Source of the DNA: Emcibacteraceae bacterium
Lineage (GTDB): Bacteria > Pseudomonadota > Alphaproteobacteria > Sphingomonadales > Emcibacteraceae
NCBI GenBank assembly: GCA_041396985.1
Contig: JAWKXO010000002.1
Span: forward strand, 128,501 to 192,500
DNA length: 64,000 nucleotides
Reading direction: 5' to 3'
In this document: positions 44,760 to 53,054 of the stretch, in pieces
How positions within the stretch are numbered: position 1 is the stretch's first letter
Layout: each line of letters starts with the position of its first letter
Translations under genes and position numbers: made by a program
Notes under the pieces: generated by a model
Told to the model about the DNA's origin: nothing
The model's input: the letters and a program-made list of their open reading frames with translations, nothing else
Databases searched by the model: none

Positions 44760-46247
44760 ATGCGCCGCACTTTCGCCTTCGCAAATCTTATCCTCCTTTT
44801 GTTGGCCTATCCCTTGTCTGCGTTTGCCCAGTCAGGGACAGACAAAGCAATAATTGTCGGTGCCAATATTGGTAATGTGCCTTGGGAATTTCAGGATACT
44901 AACGGTGAATTTATAGGATTTGAAATTGATCTGGTTAAGGAGATTGCCAAACGACTTAACCGGGAAATTAATATACTCAATGTTCCATTCAACGGTCTTT
45001 TTTCTGCGGTTCAGTCGGGCCGTATTGATATCGCCATTTCGTCTATTGGTATAACCGAAAAAAGGCTGGAATCAATGTCTTTTACCCAGCCCTATTATGA
45101 CAGTGATCAGTCACTGACCACGATAAAGGGAAATGGAATTAATAGCCTGGAAGATTTAAGAGGCCAGATCGTCGCCGTTGATACAGGGTCAACTGGCGAT
45201 ATGTGGGCCACCGCCAACCAGCAAAAATATGGCTTTGCCGAAATTCGCCGTTATGAAGGGTTGGCACCAGCGATGCTTGATGTCGCCATTGGTCGGGTCA
45301 AAGGATATATAAGTGACATTCCAGCCCTTCTTTACTATACGAAAGACAAACCCAATCTTGAAGTGGTGGAACGGATTCCAACCGGCGGACGCTATGCATT
45401 GATGATGGCAAAAAATAAGCCGCTGGTTAGCGAAGTAAATGCCGTTATCTCTACCTTGAAGGAGGAAGGGTTTATCAATTCTCTTCATAAGAAATGGTTC
45501 GGCGTAGTCGCAGACCCTGCAACGTCAACCATAGAAATAGTCGATATGCCTTCGGCAAATAACGGCAATCTTCTGAATTTCTTCGATACTTTCTTAAATA
45601 AACAGGTCTTTCTTCAGACTTACCCAATGCTTATTGCCGGACTTATTACAACAATTCAGCTTGGTCTTTTAAGCATCATATCGGGCCTGGTACTGGGATT
45701 AATATTATCCCTCATCCGCTTATATGCGGCAAGGCCTCTTCAGGCTATTGTAAAAGTCTATATTGATATCTTCCGCTCTATTCCGCTTCTGGTTCTGCTT
45801 ATTATTATCTTTTATGCCCTACCATTTATCGGTTTAAATCTGTCACCTTTTTCCGCAGCAGCCGTATCGCTGACCCTGGTTTCCGGGGCCTATACTGCTG
45901 AAATTTTCAGGGCCGGCATTGAAGCCATTCCCAAAGGGCAGTTTGAAGCGTCTGAAGCCCTTGGGCTTGGTTATCGTCATATGATGGGGGATGTTATCCT
46001 GCCACAAGCAATCAAGATTGTAATTCCGCCACTTACAAATAACTGTATCAATGTAATTAAGGATACGGCACTGGCGTCCGTTGTGGCAATGCCGGACCTT
46101 CTTAAACAGGCAACACAGGCCCAGGCCGTTGCTGCAAACCCGACCCCCCTAATTGCCGCAGCGCTCATTTATCTTATGTTTTTACTCCCACTTGTTCTCT
46201 GGGTTTCAAAACTTGAAAAAAGATATAAACAGGAGGGCGCAAAATGA
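44760..46247 (+). CDS. Fused amino-acid ABC transporter: binding protein plus permease
   Basis: This 495-residue protein joins a periplasmic polar-amino-acid binding protein (signal peptide about 1-23, domain about 30-255, with EIDLVKEIAKRLN and SGRIDIAISSIGITEKR) to a HisM/GlnP-type permease (about 280-490, with the EAA loop EASEALGLGYRHMMGDVILPQ). Such fusions occur in a subset of glutamine/histidine-type importers. It overlaps the ATPase gene by four bases (ATGA). With the ring-opening enzymes, it is likely the uptake system of the locus. The binding pocket cannot be read for a substrate. Confidence 0.88.
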   Translation: MRRTFAFANLILLLLAYPLSAFAQSGTDKAIIVGANIGNVPWEFQDTNGEFIGFEIDLVKEIAKRLNREINILNVPFNGLFSAVQSGRIDIAISSIGITEKRLESMSFTQPYYDSDQSLTTIKGNGINSLEDLRGQIVAVDTGSTGDMWATANQQKYGFAEIRRYEGLAPAMLDVAIGRVKGYISDIPALLYYTKDKPNLEVVERIPTGGRYALMMAKNKPLVSEVNAVISTLKEEGFINSLHKKWFGVVADPATSTIEIVDMPSANNGNLLNFFDTFLNKQVFLQTYPMLIAGLITTIQLGLLSIISGLVLGLILSLIRLYAARPLQAIVKVYIDIFRSIPLLVLLIIIFYALPFIGLNLSPFSAAAVSLTLVSGAYTAEIFRAGIEAIPKGQFEASEALGLGYRHMMGDVILPQAIKIVIPPLTNNCINVIKDTALASVVAMPDLLKQATQAQAVAANPTPLIAAALIYLMFLLPLVLWVSKLEKRYKQEGAK

Positions 46248-46981
46248 CAACACTGATCAGGCTTGAAAATGTCAACAAACATTATGGGTCATTCCAGGCC
46301 CTCAACAACATAAATCTGGAAATCAAAGAGGGGGAGGTCGTCTGCGTTATTGGCCCATCAGGCTCTGGCAAATCAACAATCATCCGCTGCATAAACCTGC
46401 TTGAACAATATGATGCAGACGGGAAAATAACTGTTGAAAATATGCCCGTTCAAAAAGGCAAAGATCTTAAACAGGTTCGAGCTGAAGTCGGTATGGTCTT
46501 TCAGAATTTTAATCTGTTTCCGCACCTGACCATAATACAGAATGTCATGTTAGCACCTCTTCGGGTCAGAAGACTGTCACAGGAACAGGCTGAAACATTG
46601 GCCCTTTCCCTGCTCGGCAAGGTCGGAATTGCCGAACAGGCAAAAAAATATCCTGCTCAATTATCCGGCGGTCAACAGCAACGTGTCGCCATTGCACGGG
46701 CGCTGGCGATGGAACCAAAGGCACTGCTCTTTGATGAACCCACATCTGCCCTTGACCCTGAAATGGTGGGTGAAGTTCTTGACGTAATCAGGAAATTAGC
46801 AGATACCGGGGTGACAATGATTATTGTCACCCATGAAATGGGTTTTGCCCGGCAGGTTGCGGACAGGGTCATATTTATGGATTGCGGGCAAATAGTGGAG
46901 CAGGGAACACCAGCAGAATTGTTTGATAATCCAAAAGAGATCAGAACCCGCAATTTTTTAAAAGCCGTATTAAATCATTAA
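46244..46981 (+). CDS. Amino-acid ABC transporter ATP-binding protein
   Basis: The 245-residue ATPase has Walker A GPSGSGKST, Q-loop FQNFNLFPHLT, signature LSGGQQQRVAIARAL, Walker B LLFDEPTSALDPEM and the switch His in VTHEMGFARQ. It belongs to the GlnQ/HisP group and drives the fused importer encoded just before it. Confidence 0.95.
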   Translation: MTTLIRLENVNKHYGSFQALNNINLEIKEGEVVCVIGPSGSGKSTIIRCINLLEQYDADGKITVENMPVQKGKDLKQVRAEVGMVFQNFNLFPHLTIIQNVMLAPLRVRRLSQEQAETLALSLLGKVGIAEQAKKYPAQLSGGQQQRVAIARALAMEPKALLFDEPTSALDPEMVGEVLDVIRKLADTGVTMIIVTHEMGFARQVADRVIFMDCGQIVEQGTPAELFDNPKEIRTRNFLKAVLNH

Positions 46982-46997
46982 ACCAAAGGAAAATTAA

Positions 46998-48227
46998 GTG
47001 GCATTAAATATGAACTATGTTCGGGACCAGTTTCCCGGCCTTAAAAGTGAGTGGGCATTTATGGACAATGCTGGCGGATCACAAATCCTTAAAGGCTGTG
47101 TTGATAAGATAACCGACTATTATTATTCAAACAATGTTCAGCTCGGCGGAAGTTATCAGGTATCTCAGGACGCCCTTAAAGCTTTTACCAATGGCAGAGA
47201 AAATATCGCCACTTTTTTTAATGCAGCAAAGCCGGAAGAAATTGTTTTTGGTCCTTCAACAACAGTGCTACTTCAATTTCTATCCAAATCCATGGCCAGT
47301 CAGTTTCGAGCTGGCGATGAAGTGATCGTGACCATAACAGATCATGAAAGCAATATCGGTCCCTGGGTCTGGCTTGAAGAGCGGGGGGTCAGAATTAAAT
47401 TCTGGCCCATGAATAAAGAAACATATGAGCTCGAGCTTGAAGCGCTCGATGCTCTCATGACCGAAAAAACTAAACTTGTCGCCTTCACCCACGTATCAAA
47501 CCTGCTTGGTACCATTAACGATGTTAAGAAAATAACAGAGTTTGTTCATGAGCGCAGCGCCCTTGTCTGTGTTGATGCCGTCGCTTATGCCCCGCATCGC
47601 GCCGTTGATGTTCAGGATTGGAATGTCGATTTTTATGCTCTAAGCCTTTATAAAACATTCGGCCCGCATCATGCTGCCCTTTATTGCCGTTATGATCATA
47701 TGCTTAATCTTGACGGCCTTTATCATTATTTTTACGGGAAAGATAAAATTCCCGCGAAACTGGAACCGGGAAACGCCAATTATGAGCTCTCCTTCGGGTC
47801 CGGCGCTATTGTCGATTATCTGGTTGCTCTTGGGGAACAGGCCGGCGCAAACGGATCAAGGCGTGAAAAACTGGAAACAGCCTATAAAGATATCGCAGCA
47901 CAGGAAACAATACTTTGTGAAAAAGTCCTTTCCTATTTAAGAAAAAGAAATGATTGTACCATTCTCGGCATAAAAGACGGCCTTGATCCGCGTCGCGTAC
48001 CAACAATTGCCTTTACTATAGAAGGCAAAGATCCACAAAAAATATGTCTGGAAATGGATCAACATAAAATTGCCATCCGCTTTGGTGATTTTCATGCACG
48101 GCGCCTTGCCGATAGTCTTAACATAAGTAAGGATAATGGGGCAGTCCGCATCTCCCTGACGCATTATAATACTGTGGAGGAGATAGAAAAACTGATCCGT
48201 GCCCTTGATATGGTGCTAACCAAATAA
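46998..48227 (+). CDS. Class V aminotransferase, cysteine-desulfurase-like (VC1184 type)
   Basis: The 409-residue PLP enzyme belongs to the class V (NifS-like) superfamily: FMDNAGGSQI at the start, DHESNIGPWVWL, VDAVAYAPHRAVDV and the PLP lysine Lys219 in ALSLYKTFGPHHAAL. The closing VRISLTHYNTVEEIEKLI is normal. It resembles the VC1184-type desulfurase-like group, whose reaction is not established. The start is GTG with AAAGGAAAA upstream, 16 bases after the ATPase stop. Being in the import/ring-opening operon, it may act on an amino or thio group of the substrate. Its stop overlaps the convergent acyl-CoA synthetase by 12 bases. Confidence 0.8.
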   Translation: MALNMNYVRDQFPGLKSEWAFMDNAGGSQILKGCVDKITDYYYSNNVQLGGSYQVSQDALKAFTNGRENIATFFNAAKPEEIVFGPSTTVLLQFLSKSMASQFRAGDEVIVTITDHESNIGPWVWLEERGVRIKFWPMNKETYELELEALDALMTEKTKLVAFTHVSNLLGTINDVKKITEFVHERSALVCVDAVAYAPHRAVDVQDWNVDFYALSLYKTFGPHHAALYCRYDHMLNLDGLYHYFYGKDKIPAKLEPGNANYELSFGSGAIVDYLVALGEQAGANGSRREKLETAYKDIAAQETILCEKVLSYLRKRNDCTILGIKDGLDPRRVPTIAFTIEGKDPQKICLEMDQHKIAIRFGDFHARRLADSLNISKDNGAVRISLTHYNTVEEIEKLIRALDMVLTK

Positions 48228-50096
48228 AGCTTCGCTGATTTCATTGAGAATTATTGGATCATCTAGTGTCGCCGGGATCGAATACTCCTCCTTTCCGGCT
48301 ATGCTGCTCATCACCCGTCTGAGAATTTTACCCGATCTCGTCTTGGGGAGCCGTTTGACAATAACCGCTGTTTTAAATGAGGCCACGGCACCAATTTCCT
48401 GACGGATAGCCTTTACCGCCTCATTGATAATCTCATCATGAGGTTTTAAAACATTGTTTTTTAAAACCAGAAAGCCGTATGGTACCTGACCTTTTAAGTC
48501 GTCCTGGACGCCCACAACAGCACATTCTGCCACTTCAGGAAGGTTGGCAAGAACCTCTTCCATAGAACCAGTGGATAACCTGTGACCGGCAACATTGATC
48601 ACATCATCGGTCCGCCCCATAATATATAAATAGCCGTCTTCATCTTTATGTCCGGCATCGCCGGTCAGATAAAACCCTTCAAACTCGGAAAAATAGGTAT
48701 CAATACAGCGTTTATCATTCTTCCAGATCGTAAGCATAGCTCCAGGTGGAAGCGGCTCCTTCACGACAATATTACCAAGTTCGCCAGCCGCCACTTCGAC
48801 ACCTTCATCGTTAAGAATACGAACATCATAGCCCGGTGATGGTTTGCTGGGACTGCCATATTTAACAGGTAAATGTTCTATCCCCATAAAATTGGCACAA
48901 ATTGACCAGGCGGTTTCCGTCTGCCACCAGTGATCTATAACCGGCACCTTTAAAATATCCTCTGACCATTTTACTGTATCCGGATCCGCTCTCTCCCCGG
49001 CAAGGAATAAGGTTTTAAAATGGCTTAAATCATAGTTGCTCAAAAGCTCTGCTTTTGGATCTTCCCGTTTTATGGCACGGATCGCAGTCGGGGCCACAAA
49101 TAGCGCATTTACCTTATGATCCGAAATCACCCTCCAGAAAGCACCGGCATCCGGGGTACCGACCGGCTTCCCTTCATATAAAATGCTCGTGCAGCCACGA
49201 ATAAGCGGTCCATAAACGATATATGAATGACCGACCACCCAGCCAATATCTGAAGCGGCCCAATATACATCCCCCGGGTCCATGTTATAAACATTCTTCA
49301 TGCTCCAGTTCATGGCCACCAAATGCCCCCCGTTATCACGAACGATCCCTTTTGGCGTTCCAGTGGTTCCTGATGTATAAAGTATATAGAGCGGGTCTGT
49401 TGCCGATAAAACCTCACAAGCCGCCGGCTTGGCTATTTCCATCTGCTCTGACCAGATAAAATCCCGCCCGGGAATTATGGACACGTCACATTCAGGACGC
49501 TCAACAATAATTGTGTTAATCGTTGATTTAGCAAAATCCTGTGCTTCATCAAGTAGCGGTTTATATTGGATTATTTTACCTGGTTCCAGCCCGCAAGACG
49601 CCGTAACGATAACTTTCGGCTCGGCATCAATGATACGTTTTGCCAGCTCCATTGCCGCAAAGCCGCCGAAAACAACAGTGTGAACTGCTCCAATACGTGA
49701 ACAGGCAAGCATGGCAATAACCGCTTCCGGGATCATCGGCATATAAAGAAGCACCCGGTCACCTTTTTCAACGCCAATAGATTTAAGCACCCCGGCGAAG
49801 GTTTCGACTTGAGAAAGCAGCTCCTGATATGTAAACATAATTATAATTCCGGTCATCGCACTATCATAAATCAGGGCGATCCGGTCTCCGTGTCCTGCCT
49901 CGACATGACGATCAAGGGCATTATAACAGCTATTGGTTTGGGCCCCTGAATACCACCTGTAAAGCGGTGCATTGGATTGGTCCAATACCTGATCCCACTT
50001 TTTATACCAGCTTATATCAGTTGCCGCTTCCTCCCAAAAAGCCTCGGGCTCCATTTGCCATTTTTTATATGTTTCTTCGTATGATTTTAGCGACAT
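48216..50096 (-). CDS. prpE: Propionyl-CoA synthetase (PrpE-like acyl-CoA ligase)
   Basis: The 626-residue AMP-forming ligase has the phosphate loop YTSGTTGTPKGIVRDNGGH, the adenine-binding DHWWQTETAWSI, and the catalytic Lys in KTRSGKILRRVM near the C-terminus. Length and the GHSYIVYGPLIRGC block match PrpE-type propionyl-CoA synthetases more than acetyl-CoA synthetase. It activates short carboxylates with ATP and CoA. No methylcitrate genes are beside it. It converges on the hydantoinase operon and may be unrelated to it. Confidence 0.85.
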   Translation of the reverse strand: MSLKSYEETYKKWQMEPEAFWEEAATDISWYKKWDQVLDQSNAPLYRWYSGAQTNSCYNALDRHVEAGHGDRIALIYDSAMTGIIIMFTYQELLSQVETFAGVLKSIGVEKGDRVLLYMPMIPEAVIAMLACSRIGAVHTVVFGGFAAMELAKRIIDAEPKVIVTASCGLEPGKIIQYKPLLDEAQDFAKSTINTIIVERPECDVSIIPGRDFIWSEQMEIAKPAACEVLSATDPLYILYTSGTTGTPKGIVRDNGGHLVAMNWSMKNVYNMDPGDVYWAASDIGWVVGHSYIVYGPLIRGCTSILYEGKPVGTPDAGAFWRVISDHKVNALFVAPTAIRAIKREDPKAELLSNYDLSHFKTLFLAGERADPDTVKWSEDILKVPVIDHWWQTETAWSICANFMGIEHLPVKYGSPSKPSPGYDVRILNDEGVEVAAGELGNIVVKEPLPPGAMLTIWKNDKRCIDTYFSEFEGFYLTGDAGHKDEDGYLYIMGRTDDVINVAGHRLSTGSMEEVLANLPEVAECAVVGVQDDLKGQVPYGFLVLKNNVLKPHDEIINEAVKAIRQEIGAVASFKTAVIVKRLPKTRSGKILRRVMSSIAGKEEYSIPATLDDPIILNEISEALFG

Positions 50097-50185
50097 TTTA
50101 TCTTCTTAAAATTATGTAATTCTTTAAAATCACTGTAATGCCCCTCATAATTTTGACAAGGCACTTATTTATGGCTCTGACAAAT

Positions 50186-50851
50186 TTAATTTTCTTTTTG
50201 ACTTTCCTTAAAGATGGCCAATTGGGCCGCGAATGCTCGGCCGAAAGCTGGCCTGGCTTCCCCTCTAGTCACATATTCATATAAATTCTGATATTCTTCC
50301 AGTAAGCCAGAATTTTTTAATCTCCGAAGAACGGTCACCATCATTAAATCCCCCGCACTGAACATATCATCAAGCCATTCTTTTCTTCCAAGCCGCTCTG
50401 ATAATCTTTTCAGCCGGGCTCGTATCCGGTCTTTAAGCATCGGCTTTCTTTCATCAAACCAGTCTTTATCTCTTTCAAAATAGCCGGCAGTCTCAAGATC
50501 CAGAATGGGCGGTTCAATTGTACTCACTGCTGCAAACATCCAGCTCACAGCCCTTGCCCTTGCCTGTTCTTCTTCTGGCAACAGACCTCTATGAGACATT
50601 GCAATTTGGTGCACTATCGCACCTGATTCAAATAGCGCCAGATTTCCTTCCTCATAGGTAGGGATCTGACCAAATGGCTGAAGCGTAAGATGTGGTGTTT
50701 CTTTCATTTCTTCAAATGTAACCAGACGAACGTCGTAAGGCTGGTTAACCTCTTCAAAAGCCCATCGGACCGGCATGTCTCGGGCCATACCCTTACCGCC
50801 GTCCGGGGATGCTTTAAAAGCTGTTATTGTGGGAATCATTCGTACACTCAT
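50186..50851 (-). CDS. Glutathione S-transferase family protein
   Basis: The 221-residue protein has the thioredoxin-like N-terminal GST domain (RWAFEEVNQPYDVRLVTFEEM, FGQIPTYEEGNLALFESGAIV with the cis-Pro and the Glu-Ser glutathione site). A helical C-terminal domain follows (WLDDMFSAGDLMMVTVLRRL with the N-capping Asp). It conjugates or reduces electrophiles with glutathione; the class is not certain. It lies 90 bases upstream of prpE in the same direction. Confidence 0.85.
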   Translation of the reverse strand: MSVRMIPTITAFKASPDGGKGMARDMPVRWAFEEVNQPYDVRLVTFEEMKETPHLTLQPFGQIPTYEEGNLALFESGAIVHQIAMSHRGLLPEEEQARARAVSWMFAAVSTIEPPILDLETAGYFERDKDWFDERKPMLKDRIRARLKRLSERLGRKEWLDDMFSAGDLMMVTVLRRLKNSGLLEEYQNLYEYVTRGEARPAFGRAFAAQLAIFKESQKEN

Positions 50852-50950
50852 TTATTGTTGATTATGGAAAAATAAATTAACAGGATAATAAGACTTTATA
50901 CGTTATACAGTTTTCAAGCACAAAGAAGAAAAAGAAAGATTGCTATAAGT

Positions 50951-51883
50951 ATGTCAATTCATTGGGTCACAAGAAATATCAGGCTCCCGTTCTGGATAGG
51001 TGAGATTTGTCTGTTCAGAAAATCCTTTAAATTAAAAGCGGCCAATATTGATTTTACTAATATTCTACCTGAAAATATTCAGGAAATTATTCCCCGACAT
51101 CCGATTGATGATACAGACGGCTTTATGCTTTATTCAGCGCCCATGAATGAAAACCATAAAATACTCTGGAAGAATGATGCTTATATTTTTTATGTTCAGC
51201 AATCATTTCATCGTTATTTCATAAATCTGGATGTGGACTATGAAGATTATATGCAGCAGTTCTCTTCAAAAACCAGATCAACTTTCCGCCGCAAAGTTCG
51301 TAAATTCGAAGAGGAAAGTGGTGGTTCTATAGACTGGCGCATTTATAGATCACCTGAGGAAATGCAGGAATTTCATAAAATAGCCCGTGAAATTTCAAAA
51401 GAGACATATCAGGAAAAATTACTCAATGCAGGGCTTCCTGATGATGATGGTTTTTATAAACATATGATGCAGCATGCCGAACGGGGTACTGCATATGGTT
51501 TTCTATTATATTTGAACGGAGAAGCTGTCAGTTATCTTTATAGTCCCATTTATGATGGCCGCATGATTTATGACCATCTTGGATATCTGCCGGAACAATC
51601 TAAACTTTCTCCTGGAATTGTGTTGTTTTTGCTGGTTCTTGAATATTTATTCGAAACCAAACCCAACTCAATTTTTGATTTCACTGAAGGGCAATCTGAA
51701 CAGAAGAAACAGTTTTCAACCAATTCGATTTATTGTGCAAATCTGCTTTGTATTGAAAATAAATTTTCAAACTATTTTTGGCTATGGCTTAATAACACAA
51801 TAAACCATCTGTCCGATAAAGTAGCCGCCATGCTTGATAAAATTGGCTTAAAAGACACTATCAAGAAATTACTACGGCGGTAA
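50951..51883 (+). CDS. FemAB/CelD-like GNAT acyltransferase
   Basis: The 310-residue protein resembles the FemAB-type GNAT (Acetyltransf_6) group: YMQQFSSKTRSTFRRKVRKF near residue 98-117, GTAYGFLLYLNGEAVSYLY, and GRMIYDHLGYLPEQSKLSPG with the pocket loop. These proteins modify polysaccharides or peptidoglycan peptides using acyl-CoA or aminoacyl-tRNA. There is no signal peptide. It runs tail to tail with the deacetylase gene, with no base between the two coding ends. No glycan cluster surrounds it. Confidence 0.75.
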   Translation: MSIHWVTRNIRLPFWIGEICLFRKSFKLKAANIDFTNILPENIQEIIPRHPIDDTDGFMLYSAPMNENHKILWKNDAYIFYVQQSFHRYFINLDVDYEDYMQQFSSKTRSTFRRKVRKFEEESGGSIDWRIYRSPEEMQEFHKIAREISKETYQEKLLNAGLPDDDGFYKHMMQHAERGTAYGFLLYLNGEAVSYLYSPIYDGRMIYDHLGYLPEQSKLSPGIVLFLLVLEYLFETKPNSIFDFTEGQSEQKKQFSTNSIYCANLLCIENKFSNYFWLWLNNTINHLSDKVAAMLDKIGLKDTIKKLLRR

Positions 51884-52888
51884 TTAATAAGACCAGAGAG
51901 TATCATTTAGTTTATTGTGAAGTTTCCGACCGATCATATAGTAGCTTGGGATTTCCATCAGGTTCTGATCAACGGGTCCTTTTTCCAGCCAACTTGCTGC
52001 ATTGCTGCCAAAATCTGCAGAAACAAAGTCCTGATCATGTTCTGCAATAAACCTGCACAGTTTTTCCAGCCTGACTTGATTAACTCTATTTCGGGTCATT
52101 TTGCTAAAACGGGCATCAGTCCGTTTAATAAACTCAAATGGGTGGGTAAGGATAACAATATTTTTTATCGCTTCTTTTCTCGCTTTCTTAAGTAGATATT
52201 TCATCTCCGGCCATGAGCAACTCGTTATTTGCAGTGATTTTATATTCTTTTTACCCAAAAAGTTAGCATCCTGATAGCTAAACACCGGTAATTCCATCAC
52301 GCCATTGATCAAATGCCTCCCACCAAATAACTGAAGTTCTTTTTCATCTGGCATATTCACGCCAAGCGCAATATTGGAAGACAGGGGAATATTCAAATCT
52401 TTCATGACTTTGTAAATATTTAAATCCGCCACCAGACTTCCCGTGCGTAAGGCGTCCGGTTTTTTTCCTGTCCATTTCGTGAAAACATCAATACAAAGTT
52501 CAAATATTTTTTTAAGTTCATCATACTCCCGTCCCTGACAACTGTCATTGATCGGGAATGTACCTATATTTCTATCTTTAATAAAGTTAAGCCAGCACGG
52601 ATGAATATGTAATTGAGTATCCTGTCCCGCTTGAATAATGCGTCTAATCACATTTTTCATTGGGTTATCCCCAAAATAGAAATAATGTGCACATTCAACA
52701 AAAAAACTTGCCTTAAGTCCATATCTTTCAAAGGTTTCCAATAAGAAACCTACGCCATGCTCTTTACCTGCAATTTCACACAAAATTGCTTCTTCCGCAA
52801 TTGGCTTGTTTTTACCCGGATCAGCAAAGGCCCCTGCGATACTACATTCCGTATCTATGGTTATAGTTATTTCTGTCGGTTCCATCAT
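51884..52888 (-). CDS. Polysaccharide-deacetylase-like protein
   Basis: The protein from the ATG at 52888 is 334 residues. An N-terminal TITIDTECS strand corresponds to the acidic metal/catalytic motif of carbohydrate esterase family 4-like enzymes, followed by LKASFFVECAHYF and TQLHIHPCWLNF with the histidines. This WalW-like branch is found in glycan loci. The GTG at 52903 has no ribosome site, but GGAAAC precedes 52888. The substrate is not known; the adjacent GNAT protein and the distant sugar transferase suggest glycan modification. Confidence 0.75.
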   Translation of the reverse strand: MMEPTEITITIDTECSIAGAFADPGKNKPIAEEAILCEIAGKEHGVGFLLETFERYGLKASFFVECAHYFYFGDNPMKNVIRRIIQAGQDTQLHIHPCWLNFIKDRNIGTFPINDSCQGREYDELKKIFELCIDVFTKWTGKKPDALRTGSLVADLNIYKVMKDLNIPLSSNIALGVNMPDEKELQLFGGRHLINGVMELPVFSYQDANFLGKKNIKSLQITSCSWPEMKYLLKKARKEAIKNIVILTHPFEFIKRTDARFSKMTRNRVNQVRLEKLCRFIAEHDQDFVSADFGSNAASWLEKGPVDQNLMEIPSYYMIGRKLHNKLNDTLWSY

Positions 52889-53000
52889 GTTTCCGATATA
52901 CACTTAAAGGTCTTTAAAAATCGTTATAATATAAGAAGTATCAATTTTTTCTCTATTTATAATTAGATACTCATCTATTTGTGCTTTTAATGTCCAGAAC

Positions 53001-53030
53001 AAAAAAATAGGGCCGGAAAAACCGGCCCTA
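53001..53030 (-). terminator. Rho-independent terminator of the TonB receptor gene
   Basis: TAGGGCCGG (53008-53016) and CCGGCCCTA (53022-53030) form nine pairs around a five-A loop. On the minus strand the stem is followed by seven T (53001-53007), 25 bases after the receptor stop. Confidence 0.9.
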
Positions 53031-53054
53031 TCTTTAAAATAAAATGGTTATTTA

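Noticed and set aside
40038..48227. Ergothioneine degradation pathway (thiohydantoin to glutamate)
   Set aside because: Hydantoinase, racemase and a desulfurase-like enzyme fit loosely, but no ergothionase or thiourocanate hydratase-like gene and no carbamoylase are present.
46998..48227. Class V enzyme as the housekeeping cysteine desulfurase (IscS/SufS)
   Set aside because: No isc or suf genes nearby, and the sequence fits the uncharacterised VC1184-type group better.
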